Origin: Glandiceps talaboti
Taxonomy: Eukaryota > Hemichordata > Enteropneusta > Spengelidae
Direction of reading: 5' to 3'
Assembly: GCF_964340395.1 (NCBI RefSeq)
Contig: NC_135554.1
Span: forward strand, 16,188,092-16,252,091
Length of the DNA: 64,000 nt
A program made the translations under genes and the position numbers. Shown here piece by piece: positions 47,066-60,300 of this stretch. Below the pieces are notes generated by a model. It searched no databases, was not told the origin of the DNA, and was given only the letters and a program-made list of their open reading frames with translations. Within the stretch, counting starts at the first letter, position 1. Every line of letters begins with the position of its first letter.

Positions 47066-50000
47066 TGTGTCTGTGTCTGTGTCTGTGTCTGTGTCTGTGT
47101 CTGTGTCTGTGTCTGTGTCTGTGTGTGTGTGGGGGGAGGGGGTGCACTTTAACCCAGCACTGATATTTCGTCTGTTTTCATTTCAATATTTTGCAGGCTA
47201 ACTGGCCATTCCAGACATTACAGGACATAGTGGACTTGGCCAATATGTGGCTTGAAATCTCGCCAGATATTGTGGAGTATTTAAACACAACAGAAATTCC
47301 TACAATACCACCAGAATTATTGGTAAGTTTATCTTAATTTCATATTATCAAAAAACGTTTCCTTGCTCATGAAACATTTTTTACATCCAAAAAAGGGTAA
47401 AATTACGACAATGAACTTCTATTTCCATGTAGATTTTCTTGTCAAAGTATCTTTGGTTCCTTTTTAAAAAAAAAAATCACATTCCAGAGAGAAACGATGT
47501 TATTTCAGCCTATAACATCACAGTCTGCATATTGTGTTTGTTTACTTCTGAATCACATGATATGACTTCATATACTTCTTTTACACCTCAACAACTTTTA
47601 CGGAAATATTGTGACCAACGAGTATCTTGTCTGTGGGTCAAAGCAATTAAAAAAAGAAAAATGTAAAATAAAATGAAAACCCAACCTACCTATTGTGTGA
47701 AGTGATGTTATCAGAAATAAACCTTTTTTTTTTAATTTTTACCTAAGAATCGTAGTATTAATGAATGATTTACTACACCAATTTCTCATACAAACACAGT
47801 AGTGTACTCATTATAGATAAATTTTGTTGACATAAAACATTTAATAATTTCAGAGAAAGAAATGAACTTAAGATATATTTGCAGAACACTTCACCCCTTT
47901 GTTACTCTAAACAAGAAATCTGTGTATATCTTTTAATGAAATATTTTAGGAATCAATGGCGAACTACAGTGGATATGATGATTTTATCCAAGTATATAAT
48001 GAGACACTGTCTGATAAAGACACATGGTTTGAAGCCATAGAAGTCTTGGATGAAGTAGCAACACTTGCTAGTGACTTCCTTCAGGTATGCACTTCTCAAA
48101 GTCAGTTTATTTATTTGCTGTATGGCAAGTACAAATTGTGATTTTTTTGAATGTCATTGCAATTTTATAGTGGTACATTACATTACATTGTTGATGATGG
48201 TTTTTCCTACTTTTAAACCATGATAAACACTCTTCATTTTCAAACGCTTTCATATATTTATCTATGATTTGCAAAGTGAACAATTTTCCATTACAGTGCC
48301 TAAGTTTTGATACAGTCAGAAAGTCAATATGTAGAATGTGAACAGCTCACTGATTGTCTGTGATGACATGTCAAATAAACATACTTACCACTCCCATTGT
48401 TTCCTATGTTGTGTAAGTTTTGATAGTTAGAAAGTCCAGAATTGCTATGTAGAATGTAGACATTTCCTAGATTGTCTGTGATGACGTGTCAAATAAACAC
48501 ACTTACCACTCCCATTATCTCCTACAGTTCCTACATCAGAAAGTCCCTATGTAGAATGTAGACATCTCCCAAGATTGTCTGTCACAACATAAATCATACA
48601 TAATTTTTTTTTTGAAAACTTACCTCTCTCCTTGTCTCCAACAGTGTATAAATCTTGATAGATTTGTTGGCTATGATACTGAAGAAGATGTTCTTTACCA
48701 CGGTATGGAATTGATGAAAGACAACAAGTTCTGGGCAGGTTGGTGTTATTAGAACTTACAATGAGATATCTCAACATTTCATATTAGTATGAGTAGCAAT
48801 AATCCTAGGATAGGTAGTGTATCACAAGTAAAAAAAAAATCAGTGTTAACAGATTGGTACTGGTTTAGTTGAAATGTGTTGTGTTAAAATACTTGTGAAG
48901 TCATGATGATCGAATGGTTTGAGTGGCCAGCTTGGAATGTACAGGTTGCAGGTTGCAGGTTTGAGCCCAGTCGCTGCCATTTGTTTCTGAATGGCTAAAG
49001 TCCTTGGGCAAGATTTGAACCATGATTGTGACTCAGTCAACCCAGCTGTATAATTGGGGACCTAGTAGAACAGAAGTTGCAATGTGAATGTTTTAATCAT
49101 ATGCACTTATAGAGACTGCAATGGAGTGTATGCTCCCCAGGGAGTTGAAGAAGTATAAAGGGCTGCTGTGGTGCTATAGATCCATACCACGGGTAATAAT
49201 TGAAAAGCTCTTTCAGTACAGCGTGGGAAATCGCTATACTAACATTGTTATTGTACTGGTCGTACTTGTCGCTATCGTTGATTTATGATGAATTTCAACT
49301 TAAAGCCAGTCATAAGCCAGTCATAAGGATGAATGGTTATAAAAATCAGTTTTACTGTTACAATACCATTTTTCTTCACTACAGTTTTTAATTGAAATTG
49401 AAATACCTTATCTTCACAGGTGTTGTATTTACCAACCTAGACCCCAATCCAGAGTCTGATGTCATACCTAACCATGTCTACTATAAAATTAGAATGGACA
49501 GTTGGGTTATAGAAACTACATGGAGACTAGAAGATAGGTAAGTAGATTACCTTACCTTACCTTACCTTACCTTACCTTACCTTGATTAATTTATATAAGA
49601 TGATTGAAGTCAGGGGTGCGTTCGATTTGCACAATCATAATCATGATTTATCAATCACAATCATGATTTTGCATTTGATAAATACCAATCACAATCATGA
49701 TTGGTAATCATAGTAATCATGCCCCAAACCATGATTGCCATGATTACAAGATGGCAGACAACGTAATCATAGAGGGGGGTCGTGTGCCCTTGGCTGACGG
49801 CAAGTTAGAAATGACGGAAAACATTATGTAAATAAATTGTGTTCGGTCAGATTGGTAATTTGTTATCATTGACGATGTAAAATCATATAATTTATCCGTA
49901 ATGTGCAAAACTTTTAAAAAAATGTTTACATGTAAGTAATCATGATCGTGATTGATCGTTTTGTTTACAACCTCGTTTCGAGAAATGACGTCAGATTAAT

Positions 50001-50585
50001 CACAATCATGTTTGGCCAAATCGAATGCGCCCATGTTCCTCCCTACAGTGCCACAGCTCAATAACTTAGATTTCATAGTATGGCCACTTGAGGGCGCTAA
50101 CCTACAAATATTCTTAATTTCAGTTACTGGACACCTGGACCAAGAGGAGACTACACAGTAGATTTGAAATACCTTCAGTCTGGTTTTGTCTACTTACAAG
50201 ATATGATAGAACATGCAATCGTTGAAATTATCACAAAAACCAACAAACTCAACATTGGCATGTATGTACAGCAGTTTCCATATCCATGTTTCAAATCTGA
50301 TCGGTAAGTTTGATCTTTGTGCCAAGTTTAGTCATAAATGGTAGAAATATATTTTGTTAAAAAATATACTCCATCATCTGTGAGACTAAGTGAATACAAT
50401 ATAGTCCAGTTTCTGTAATCACAAAGCATGGGCAAAGTCTTGAAACTGTATTTTGTGTTTTATCAAACATGTTCAAAAGACTTGAAATGTTACCAGAGAT
50501 ATTTTCTTTGTGATTGTAATCTTCTCTTTTTTTTTAGTTTTTGTTTTGTTAAGTTTTATTGCAATGTAATAATCAGTACATAAAG

Positions 50586-50648
<63 letters not shown>

Positions 50649-51274
50649 CGGTTCTTATATAGTGATTTCCCACGCCGTGCTCAAAGACCCAAGTACTAAA
50701 CTAAAGTGAAACTGAATAAATGCTACTCCCAAATTCATTCATTGATGATACATGTACATGTACATGTAAATGAAAATATGGTGACAGACTAGCATACTTT
50801 TGTGGTTGCAGAGTTTTGAGGCTTGTAAAATTGGTAAAGAAATGTCAGTTATAGATCCGTAATGAAATAATAATATTTTTCCTGTCTGCTCTCTTTGACT
50901 AGGTTTGTATTCTTCTTGTCATTTGTGCTACCAATGTTCATGGTTGTGTCCTGGGTCTACTCTGTTGCCATGACAATCAAGAATATCGTGTACGAGAAAG
51001 AGCAACGATTGAAGGAAGTGATGAAAGTGATGGGTTTAGGCAATGGTGTACACTGGGTAGCATGGTTTATTAATAGTTTTATTATGATGTTTGCCAGCTC
51101 CATTCTCTTAATTCTACTTATCAAGGTAAGATTACCACTCAGTCTGTACTGTTTGATATTATTCCCTAATATTTTACTTCATTCAGCCAAGGAAAATAAC
51201 AGTGACCTAAGGGGCCTTGTCACTATGAGTCGCTAGACGAGTAGTGACAAACCCTTAGGTCACTAGTATTTTCC

Positions 51275-51336
<62 letters not shown>

Positions 51337-54300
51337 CGTGCATGTGTGTGTGTGTGTGTATGACAATTTCCCATAGATATGAAACATTCTTAAGTATAAA
51401 CATATGTTTTTGTAAATTAAAATTATAAAAATGTGTTTCTTGTCCTATCTTTCAGTATGGTAAATTACTGACATACAGTGATATGTCAGTTATCTTATTC
51501 TTCATGGTATCATTCAGTATATCCACCATGATGCTGTGTTTCCTGATAAGTACGTTTTTCTCCCGTGCAAACCTGGCTGCTGCCTGTGGTGGTATCATCT
51601 TTCTAGCTACCTATGTACCTTATGTCATGGTTACAGCATGGGAAGAGGAGATGACACAAACACATAAGATACTTGCTGTAAGTACTTCATTCTCACAAGA
51701 TGGATTGATGTAACTTTTGTCGATTAGCACCACATACATTAATACCTAGCAGTAAACTTATGATAGCCCATTTGAATAGCACCCTCTGGTGGTGTAAGTC
51801 AGTAGTGATATAGAAGTCAAATTTTAAACATGCCATTTAGGGCATACTTAAGATAAAAGTAATTTGTGATCTTTTTAGCTAGTCTGTCCATGGCACTGTA
51901 GCTGTGATTAGCTAACAGATCACAAGCAGCTTTTATCCTGAATGTGGCCTTACTGTTGTAAGTCAAAACTGTGAATAGCGCCATCTAGTGGTGTCATGTG
52001 AGAGAGGAAATGTGAATAGCGCCACCTAGTGTTGTCATGTGAGAGAGGAACTGTGAATAGTTCCATAAACTATCATTTGTCATGCACATGAAAGAACTAG
52101 TGAATGTACATCAAGCTGTATCCCTAATAACATGAGAATTTCATGGAACTAATACATGGTGTTTTTAATTATTACAGAGTTTGATCCATACAATATCATT
52201 TGGCTATGGTTGTACCTACTTTGCTATCTATGAGATACAAGGTATAGGTTTACAATGGGACAATATCGACAGCAGTCCAATCATGGGAGATAATTTTAGT
52301 TTTAAACTATCACTGGTTATGATGTGGGTTGATGCTGTTATCTATGCTGTATTAACATGGTATATAGAGGCAGTCTTTCCAGGTAAGTCTATGCTGTATT
52401 TACATGGTATATAGAGGCAGTCTTTCCAGGTAAGTCTATGCTTTATTTACACATTGAGGCAGTCGTTCCAGGTAAGTCTATGGTGTATTTACATGGTATA
52501 TAGAGGCAGTCTTTCCAGGTAAGTCTATGGTGTATTTACATAGTATATAGAGGCAGTCTTTCCAGGTAAGTCTATGGTGTATTTACATGGTATATAGAGG
52601 CAGTCTTTCCAGGTATTAGTCTATGGTGTATTTACATGGTATATAGAGGCAGTCTTTCCAGGTAAGTCTATGGTGTATTTACATGGTATATAGAGGCAGT
52701 CTTTCAAAGTAAAAAGTCTATGGTGTATTTACATGGTATATAGAGGCAGTCTTTCCAGGTAAGTCTATGCTGTATTTACATGGTATATAGAGGCAGTCTT
52801 TCCAGGTAAGTCTATGGTGTATTTACATAGTATATAGAGGCAGTCTTTCAAAGTAAAAAGTCTATGCTGTATTTACATGGTATATAGAGGCAGTCTTTCC
52901 AGGTAAGTCTATGGTGTATTTACATGGTATATAGAGGCAGTCTTTCAAAGTAAAAAGTCTATGCTGTATTTACATGGTATATAGAGGCAGTCTTTCCAGG
53001 TAAGTCTATGCTGTATTTACATGGTATATGGTATATACTTCAGGCAAAATAACTATTTTGTCATTTGAATAAAGAAGTGATAGACAACAAAAATATATAG
53101 CTTATTTTTTTTACTGTGTTGCAACAATAGTTACAAGTCCCTTCAGTTTAGTTTGAAAATTCAATATGAAGTTGATTTGAAGTAGTGTTGAATACTAGTA
53201 TTAAACTACAGCCTGAATTTCACTGACTTTTTAGTAGATACAGAATCAATGATAAAGATTGCTTTGTTACCATGTAATAGATCATCTGCAGAATCCTCAG
53301 ATTTCAACTGAAAAATATTACAACTTTGGTGACATGCAACCTAATTCTATGTGTGTTGTATGTTACTTTACCCATTAGGTCAATTTGGTATGCCCAGGCC
53401 ATGGTACTTTCCAGTCACCAAGTCATACTGGTGTGGTTCGTCCAGTAGAGGAGAAATGTCATTGGACAATCCTACATATGAAATGGGAAATGTAGCAGGA
53501 AACAGTGACCATGAACAGGGTAAGATATATTACCATTCTTGAATAGGGTAAAATCTATGACAGTGCCTGAATAGGGTAAATTATGTGACCATGCCTGAAT
53601 AGGGTAGGATAAGTAGAATATTATATGAATAGGGTAAGACATGTGACTATGAATTGGGTAAAATCTGTGACCATTCATGAATAGGGTAAGATCAGGGACC
53701 ATGAAGAGGGTAAGATGTGTTCCATAAACCCATACTTAGAGATAGTTGTTAATTCACTTTGAAAATAGGCATGTTAAGCATTCATAAATGATAATTTCTT
53801 TCACTTTAATAAATATGTAGACATAGGAAACATTTTGGAAGCTTAGCCTAGACACCTCACAGTGAGTTTTGATATCCGTAAAATTATACACTTTCTTTCA
53901 CTTTCACACATAGATGCAGAGAGGCAGCATTTTGAAACTGAACCAAAGCATCTTACAATGGGTGTCAGCATCCGTAACTTGATGAAGAAATACAAATCTA
54001 GTGATAAAATAGCAGTGGATGGGCTATCACTCAATTTCTATGAAGACCAGATTACATCATTTTTAGGACATAATGGGGCAGGCAAGACCACAACCATGTA
54101 AGTTACTGTCATTGGTTTTTGTACTAGTAAAGTTAAATGTTTGTGTACTTGTTGTAATCTCATTTTGAAGCTGGTGCTTTCGTCTGATAATATTGTATTT
54201 GTAGAGTCACATGTAGTACAAACTCTCAGACTAGATACTGTGCAGTATTAAAAATCACAACAGTTGTAGAAATATAAATAGTTCTTTTTTTTATTTCATC

Positions 54301-57300
54301 TTTATAACATCTATGTTGCATCACTGTAGTTGCAATTGATAATACTACATGTACTATGTTCATTCATAGAAGTTCTTCTTCACTGTCTATGAATGAACAT
54401 AGTCCTTTTCGAGCAATGAATTTAGAATGATTGTAACAAACTAAATTCCAGAGTGACTATACTTTCACCATTTGCTTTGATTCTTGGAACCATAAACATT
54501 ATTTGTTCTTCATAGGTCCATTCTGACTGGGTTGTTTCCCCCTACCTCTGGTACAGCCTACGTATGATATATCACCATGATATACATTGCCAGTAACAAT
54601 AATTTTGTTTTTCTTAGGTCCATTCTGACTGGATTATTTCCCCCTACCTCTGGTACAGCCTACGTATATGACCATGATATACAAACTGACATTGATGAAG
54701 TCAGGAAGAGTATGGGAATGTGTCCACAACATAATGTGCTCTTTGACCAGTAAGTAACGTTTCATTTTTCTATCTTTCTGGATTTTTTCAAATTTTCCAT
54801 GAAATCTGACCAACTATTAAAAACATTATTAGAATTGTGCAAACAAGAGTAAAGTTGTTCATCTCCCTGGCATTGTTTTTTTTCTCCATCAACTAAACTT
54901 TGCCAAGACTGCATGAAGGATACAAACTACATAATGGTATTGAAAAAGTGAATAAGAGTAAAGTGAATCTAGAATGCCATGTTATCAAATCCTTAATGAA
55001 CCCATTTCAAAAATTAAGCAAAAAAAGATACAAATTATTACAGCTAGTTAGGGTCTGTCTGTCCACCAGTTACCCCCCCCCCCCCCCCCCACTAGAGTGT
55101 GACATCATAACATGTTAGGATATTATCTCAATATAACACATGTCATCATTTTACTCCCATACACAGTCTGACAGTGGGTGAACATCTGTGGTTCTATGCC
55201 AGACTAAAAGGATTGACCAATAGACAAGTAAAAGAAGAGATGGAACAAATGATACGAGATATTGGACTACCACATAAAAGAAATGAAAAGTCCAAACATC
55301 TATCAGGTATGGCACATTGCTGTCAAAACTGTAATGTGAACTTTTCTATGTTTATTTATTTGTTTATTTCAACACTTCCTAACCTCCTGAGGTATTACAA
55401 AAGGTTACCCAGCTAATTAATACAAAATTGATATACTGTGTATTAAAGGCTAATGTATTTATTGAATAGAATTATCAGTTTAGATTATTTTTTTGGAAGT
55501 GTTTGTAAGTTGTCTGATTGCTTTTGTTGACAGGTGGAATGAAGAGAAAGTTGTCCGTAGCCATTGCATTTGTTGGTGGTAGTCGCGTTGTAATCTTAGA
55601 TGAACCTACAGCTGGTGTAGATCCGTATGCAAGGAGAAGCATATGGGATTTACTGAGCAGGTATAGGAAAGGTGAGAGGTCATTGTAATACTTATCGATA
55701 CCATGGCAGTACTACTAGTGGGACTAGAATATGTAAATATTCAATGAGATACTTCTCAATATCTTTACTTAGGGTAGTAAGTAGATAGAATCTACTTGAT
55801 TCACTTGTCACTCTACAAAAGTTCTCAAACAATAATATAGTTCAGTATTATGTAAATAGTGCTAGTTTTACTGAACTTTTTTATTCACAGCAGGCATAAT
55901 TCTATTATAATACACATTCACAGTTTATCAATTTCAATATATACTGCATCTCACTAAATTGTCATTCATGTATTTGTTGGGTGTTTGATGGCCGAAGAGT
56001 TATCTCGTACTCATTTACCTCTACAGTCTAGGCTCGAACCCACCCGGTGTCAGCTGGGTTTGATTCAAAATTAACCAGGTCTGTATGTAAGAAGGATGGT
56101 GCTCAGTTTTTCTCTGGGTATTCCAGTTTCGTCCTGCTTTTCAACACTAGGACGCTATGGTGTTGCTCAGTGGTGACTATTCAACAAATTGCCGAATTTA
56201 TTTGGACGTAGAAAGATTACAATGTTATGTATTTGTAGCTAGTTTCCATACAATGACAGTTTTCTAACTCCTGAGACTGTTCTTACTGATTGTTAGGTCG
56301 TACCATCATTCTGACAACCCATCACATGGATGAGGCTGATATCCTTGGTGACCGCATCGCTATCATCTCACAAGGAAAACTGAAATGTTGTGGTTCATCT
56401 CTCTATCTGAAAAGTCAGTTTGGAAACGGATACTACCTGGTGCTGGTAAAGAAGTCAAAGAAATTAAGCTGGAACGAACAAGCTAAAGAGGTAGGGTTTT
56501 ATAAACACCATGTTAGGGACTCTTGACAGCTGGAATGAACAGGCTAAGGAGGTAGGGTTTATAAACACCATGTTAGGGACTCTGGACAGCTGAAACGAAC
56601 AAGTACATACTTCCACTATAACAAATCACATGCACGTGTCCTTGTTGGTTTAGCTTTATCAAATGAGTATTTTGCATAAATAATGATTAGGTTTTCACTG
56701 TAATTTACTATGGAATTTACATGGGATAGTAAACCAATGGGAGTTTAAATACTAAGCCTGTTGTAGGCAGAAATGAGTACCAATTGAAACAGTATACTTT
56801 TACACTTGATATGAATGCTATAAATGAGTGTAGCACATAGAGAAAGTGCTTTACTTCAGTGTTACTCATTGCATGTATTTACATAATTTACTCTACACAG
56901 GATGGACTAGATAATGTTGATGAAGGTCTTGGATCAGAACTAAGTAGTCGTTGTGATAGTATGTCTACCACTCCATTGACAGGGAGCTCCTCAAGATCAA
57001 CTGAAAGTTCAAACACAGGAGGTAGTGTATTACCAATATTACATTCTGATTTGAATCGTTTTGTAGAAATAAACACAATGTGTTGACAGGCAGTGATCAT
57101 TGCAATTACAGTACTAGGAGATAATATGATATTAAACATAAACACAGTTCACTCTGAATGATGGATGATTGTCAACATCTTTTTGGGGATTCCAAACCTC
57201 TCATAGTGTGAATCAGATTACAGTGGTGCCAAGTTTGAGGACGCATGCACAGGGGGTGTCACACATTGATTATTCTTCAGTACATTACGATATCTGTACA

Positions 57301-60300
57301 ATGGCATACAAATGAGCACCTGTGCAGGACGTATTTAAATTAAACTTTTTTTGGCATGTAATGCTTAATCTGATTGTAATTTATGTCAACATTTTGTATT
57401 GTGTTCCAGTGAGAATATACTGTGATGAAAGAACAGTGACACAGTTTGTTCAGAGTCAGATACCTGGAGCTGAGTTAGCTGAAACCACTACTACTGAACT
57501 CACCTACCTACTACCAACTGAGGCAACCAAAAGTGGAGCATTTGAAAGACTGTTCAACGGTCTGGATCAGAATATGCAGAAACTGAATATATCTAGCTAT
57601 GGCATATCAGATACTTCACTTGAAGAGGTAGGTCAGGAGGTCAAGGAAAGGTCAGGTCATAATTGTGATTATGTAAATTTATTCGGAAAGGGAAAGAAGT
57701 TAATTTCTGATAAATCAATGATAGTGATTTTTCAATAAATATTTGAAAACCAAATTTCCTTTCTGACTTGATACGTGGTATATATTGTAAAGTTGTAAGA
57801 ATTGAAAGAAAGATTGTGATGTGATCACTTTTAATTGTTTATCAGATATTCCTGAAAGTGGCAGATGATTTTGAAGAACCTCTCAACAAACAAAAACAAG
57901 CCGTGAATGATACCGGACGACTGCCCAGACCATTTATGGGGCTAAGAAGTCTACGCAGGAAACGATTAGAAAAACAACAACAGAAACATAAAGACAAAAC
58001 ACAGTTGTTGAGTGACACTGATCGTAAGTCTATCATTTTCTGAAATTTTGTCTGAATTTTCACAAAAATTTATTTTATTCTCATTTTATCATTATGATGT
58101 CATAATTTTGAGCTATGCAAATTCTGCTATGGTTACATTTATATTTGACATTCATTTGATAAAAGCATAAACAGATTTTTTTTTTAATGTCTTCAAAATG
58201 ACTGCAATTTGTTATATTTTCCTTGAATATGTGTGGTTTTATTTTGCTGTTGTGATTTTGCTGCCATTATTACTCCAATGTGAAAGTAAAACTGTAAGAT
58301 ACTTTTGTTGGTAACACTAGAAGTTTTTATTTTGTTGAAACGTATCATAGACATTCCTCCAGCGTCTACGTCTAGTGCCACCAACAATTGTATCTTTCTA
58401 CAGTCTGTGTGAAAGTTTGCCATTTCGATTTTGCTCTTAGATCACAGACAAGCTACTCAGATATCCCAAACACCTGCTGATCACATTGCATGTGTCCCAG
58501 CTGCGAGTTTTTCCAATGTGGATATAGCGGAATCTGATACAGATACAGATACAGCTTGCACAGCCAAGCCTTGTCATGATCATGATACAGTATCACTGCC
58601 ATCAATGTCATCTGTATCATCCTCATCATCCATGTCACCATTAGCAACTCCTCCTCCTCCATCCCAGGAAAACGATGCTGCTGCGGAGCAATCTCAGACT
58701 CTATTAAAAGATACCTCACTCAAAGCCAAATTCCGAAAGGGTAACAAAATGCCATTCATTATATTTTATTTTAACCCATAATGCTTCCATGTGTATCTCA
58801 GTTGTCATTAGTCATCTCAGCATGCTACCATAACTTTCTCATTTGTGTTGCTTTGTGTGAATATTTTCTGTCATTTTTTTTCATTATTTACTCAGTAATA
58901 GAAGGATCTTATATAGATGTCTAGAATGCGTTATTGTAATACATATACCATAGGCCAATATGACAATGTAATGCATCATGATTTTACGACATGGGTAGAC
59001 TGAAAGATCTACCGTTGAGGGCGCTCTTCTCATCCTGAGAACACCACTGAGAAGGGATGATAAGGACGCCTCCAGTGACATATTTTACATTCTTACTCTA
59101 TGAATAAATTATGGAAAAATTATACATAACATCTACTTCAAAGTGTATTGAAGTGTAAGAGCATGCTATCTATAAAATATAAAAGGAACTCTAACATTGT
59201 CAATATTGATTCATATCTTCAATTTCAGTGGTATGTTTTTATAGAAAATCTTCTGCACTAACTGTAACTGGAGTATTATCTTTTTGATCAGACAACCAAC
59301 AATATATTCACTGAAAAAAATGTTTAAATACCAATAAATAGACATTGTACGTCAATTAGAGGTCCATTTTGTCTATAAGTAATATAGTAATAAGTTGAAA
59401 TTTGATTTATTGGGGTGCTGATTTTTGAATGCTGACCCCAAAAAATTAATTTGATTGGGTATATCTTCATATTTATACTGTTACATAAATATGTTTTCCT
59501 ACAGGTGATTGAGCACTCCTCAGGATGTACAGTATTATGAATAAGTCGTTATGTATCTTATAAAATAGTTTCAAAAACCTTCCAGTTGTATCTATATAAT
59601 ATGATAACTATTTAAGTGTCAACAGTAATATCATTTCATATTTGTTTAGATTTCCTCCATTTTCATTTTGGATCCCTTCTGTGAAATCATTTCAAGTTTT
59701 ACAACATGTCATACTTTGTTTATCAATGTTTGCTTATCTGTAGCCATGGCAACAGCCTCCAGTCCCTTCACTTCATCAGTATCATCACCTACAGTTGAAC
59801 TGGTCAAATACAACAAGAACTCGGCCAGCTCAGTAGCTACCACTGATGGACAGGTCGAATTACCAACATCTCCAACAATTGAAGAAGATAGACAGGGTAT
59901 ATTACACACTCAGACACTTTTATTTAGAATGACTTGTCTGATGGTTTTGCTGTAGAAGCACAAATCTTGCACATATCAGGCATCCTAACAGCACAGGTTC
60001 CGTACCGCTGCCTGCACAGTCATTCATCTGCATGCCCAGTAACTAACTAATACTTATTTTGTATGTTAAAGGGGCACAAACTGAGTTTGTAAGCTTTTTA
60101 CCCAAGTGAAAGTAAATACATAAAACCTCAATTGAACTATTTTCATTAAATTTTAATGTCGATACATGTCTTCTATGACATTATAGTTGTCTTCTCAATA
60201 TGTTAGAACAGTTGATTGTGTGTTGGACATTTCCTCAACATTTTTAATATGTGCAATAAATTACATTATTGGACTGTGTATGAGTGATAAATTAATACCA

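Larger units (their letters stand above)
34424..50303 (+). other. ABCA exons 1-17: TM1 and first extracellular domain (residues 1-738)
   Basis: TM1 lies at residues about 26-45 ([16 protein letters not shown]), followed by the [12 protein letters not shown] motif. The extracellular domain carries conserved landmarks: [14 protein letters not shown] in exon 12, KFWAGVVF at exons 15/16, YKIRMD in exon 16, YWTPGPR and FVYLQDMIE in exon 17, and QQFPYPC just before TM2. An acidic, Tyr-rich insert ([18 protein letters not shown]) lies in exon 11. Exons 5-6 and 8-9 look like a tandem duplication of one another. The family uses this domain as a lipid tunnel and partner-binding surface. That is known for ABCA1, not shown here. 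Confidence 0.9.
50903..53519 (+). other. ABCA exons 18-21: TM2-TM6 and lead-in to NBD1 (residues 738-1002)
   Basis: Exon 18 gives TM2 ([17 protein letters not shown]), the coupling helix [16 protein letters not shown] and TM3 ([19 protein letters not shown]). Exon 19 gives TM4 ([16 protein letters not shown]) and TM5 ([17 protein letters not shown]). Exon 20 gives [17 protein letters not shown] and TM6 with the family-invariant WYIEAVFPG. Exon 21 adds GMPRPWYFP and SYW. These residues match ABCA1/ABCA4 closely. Exons 20 and 21 are each followed by arrays of duplicated splice donors. Confidence 0.94.
53914..56490 (+). other. ABCA exons 22-26: complete first nucleotide-binding domain (residues 1002-1264)
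   Basis: All ATPase motifs are present and canonical: Walker A GHNGAGKT at residues 1053-1060, Q-loop region [10 protein letters not shown], signature LSGGM at 1152-1156 (split across exons 24/25), Walker B VVILDEP with Asp1176 and Glu1177, D-loop AGVDP, and H-loop His1208 in [30 protein letters not shown] follows as in ABCA1. The domain should bind and hydrolyse ATP. The 5' end of exon 23 is duplicated upstream. Confidence 0.96.

Noticed and set aside
52383-53035. Extra coding sequence of the ABCA protein in the 47-bp repeats
   Set aside because: The frame stops within the first extra unit and the downstream exon 21 joins correctly to the first donor.
55983-56050. tRNA gene
   Set aside because: Box A and box B-like motifs are present, but no proper acceptor stem or anticodon arm. 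It fits a SINE head.
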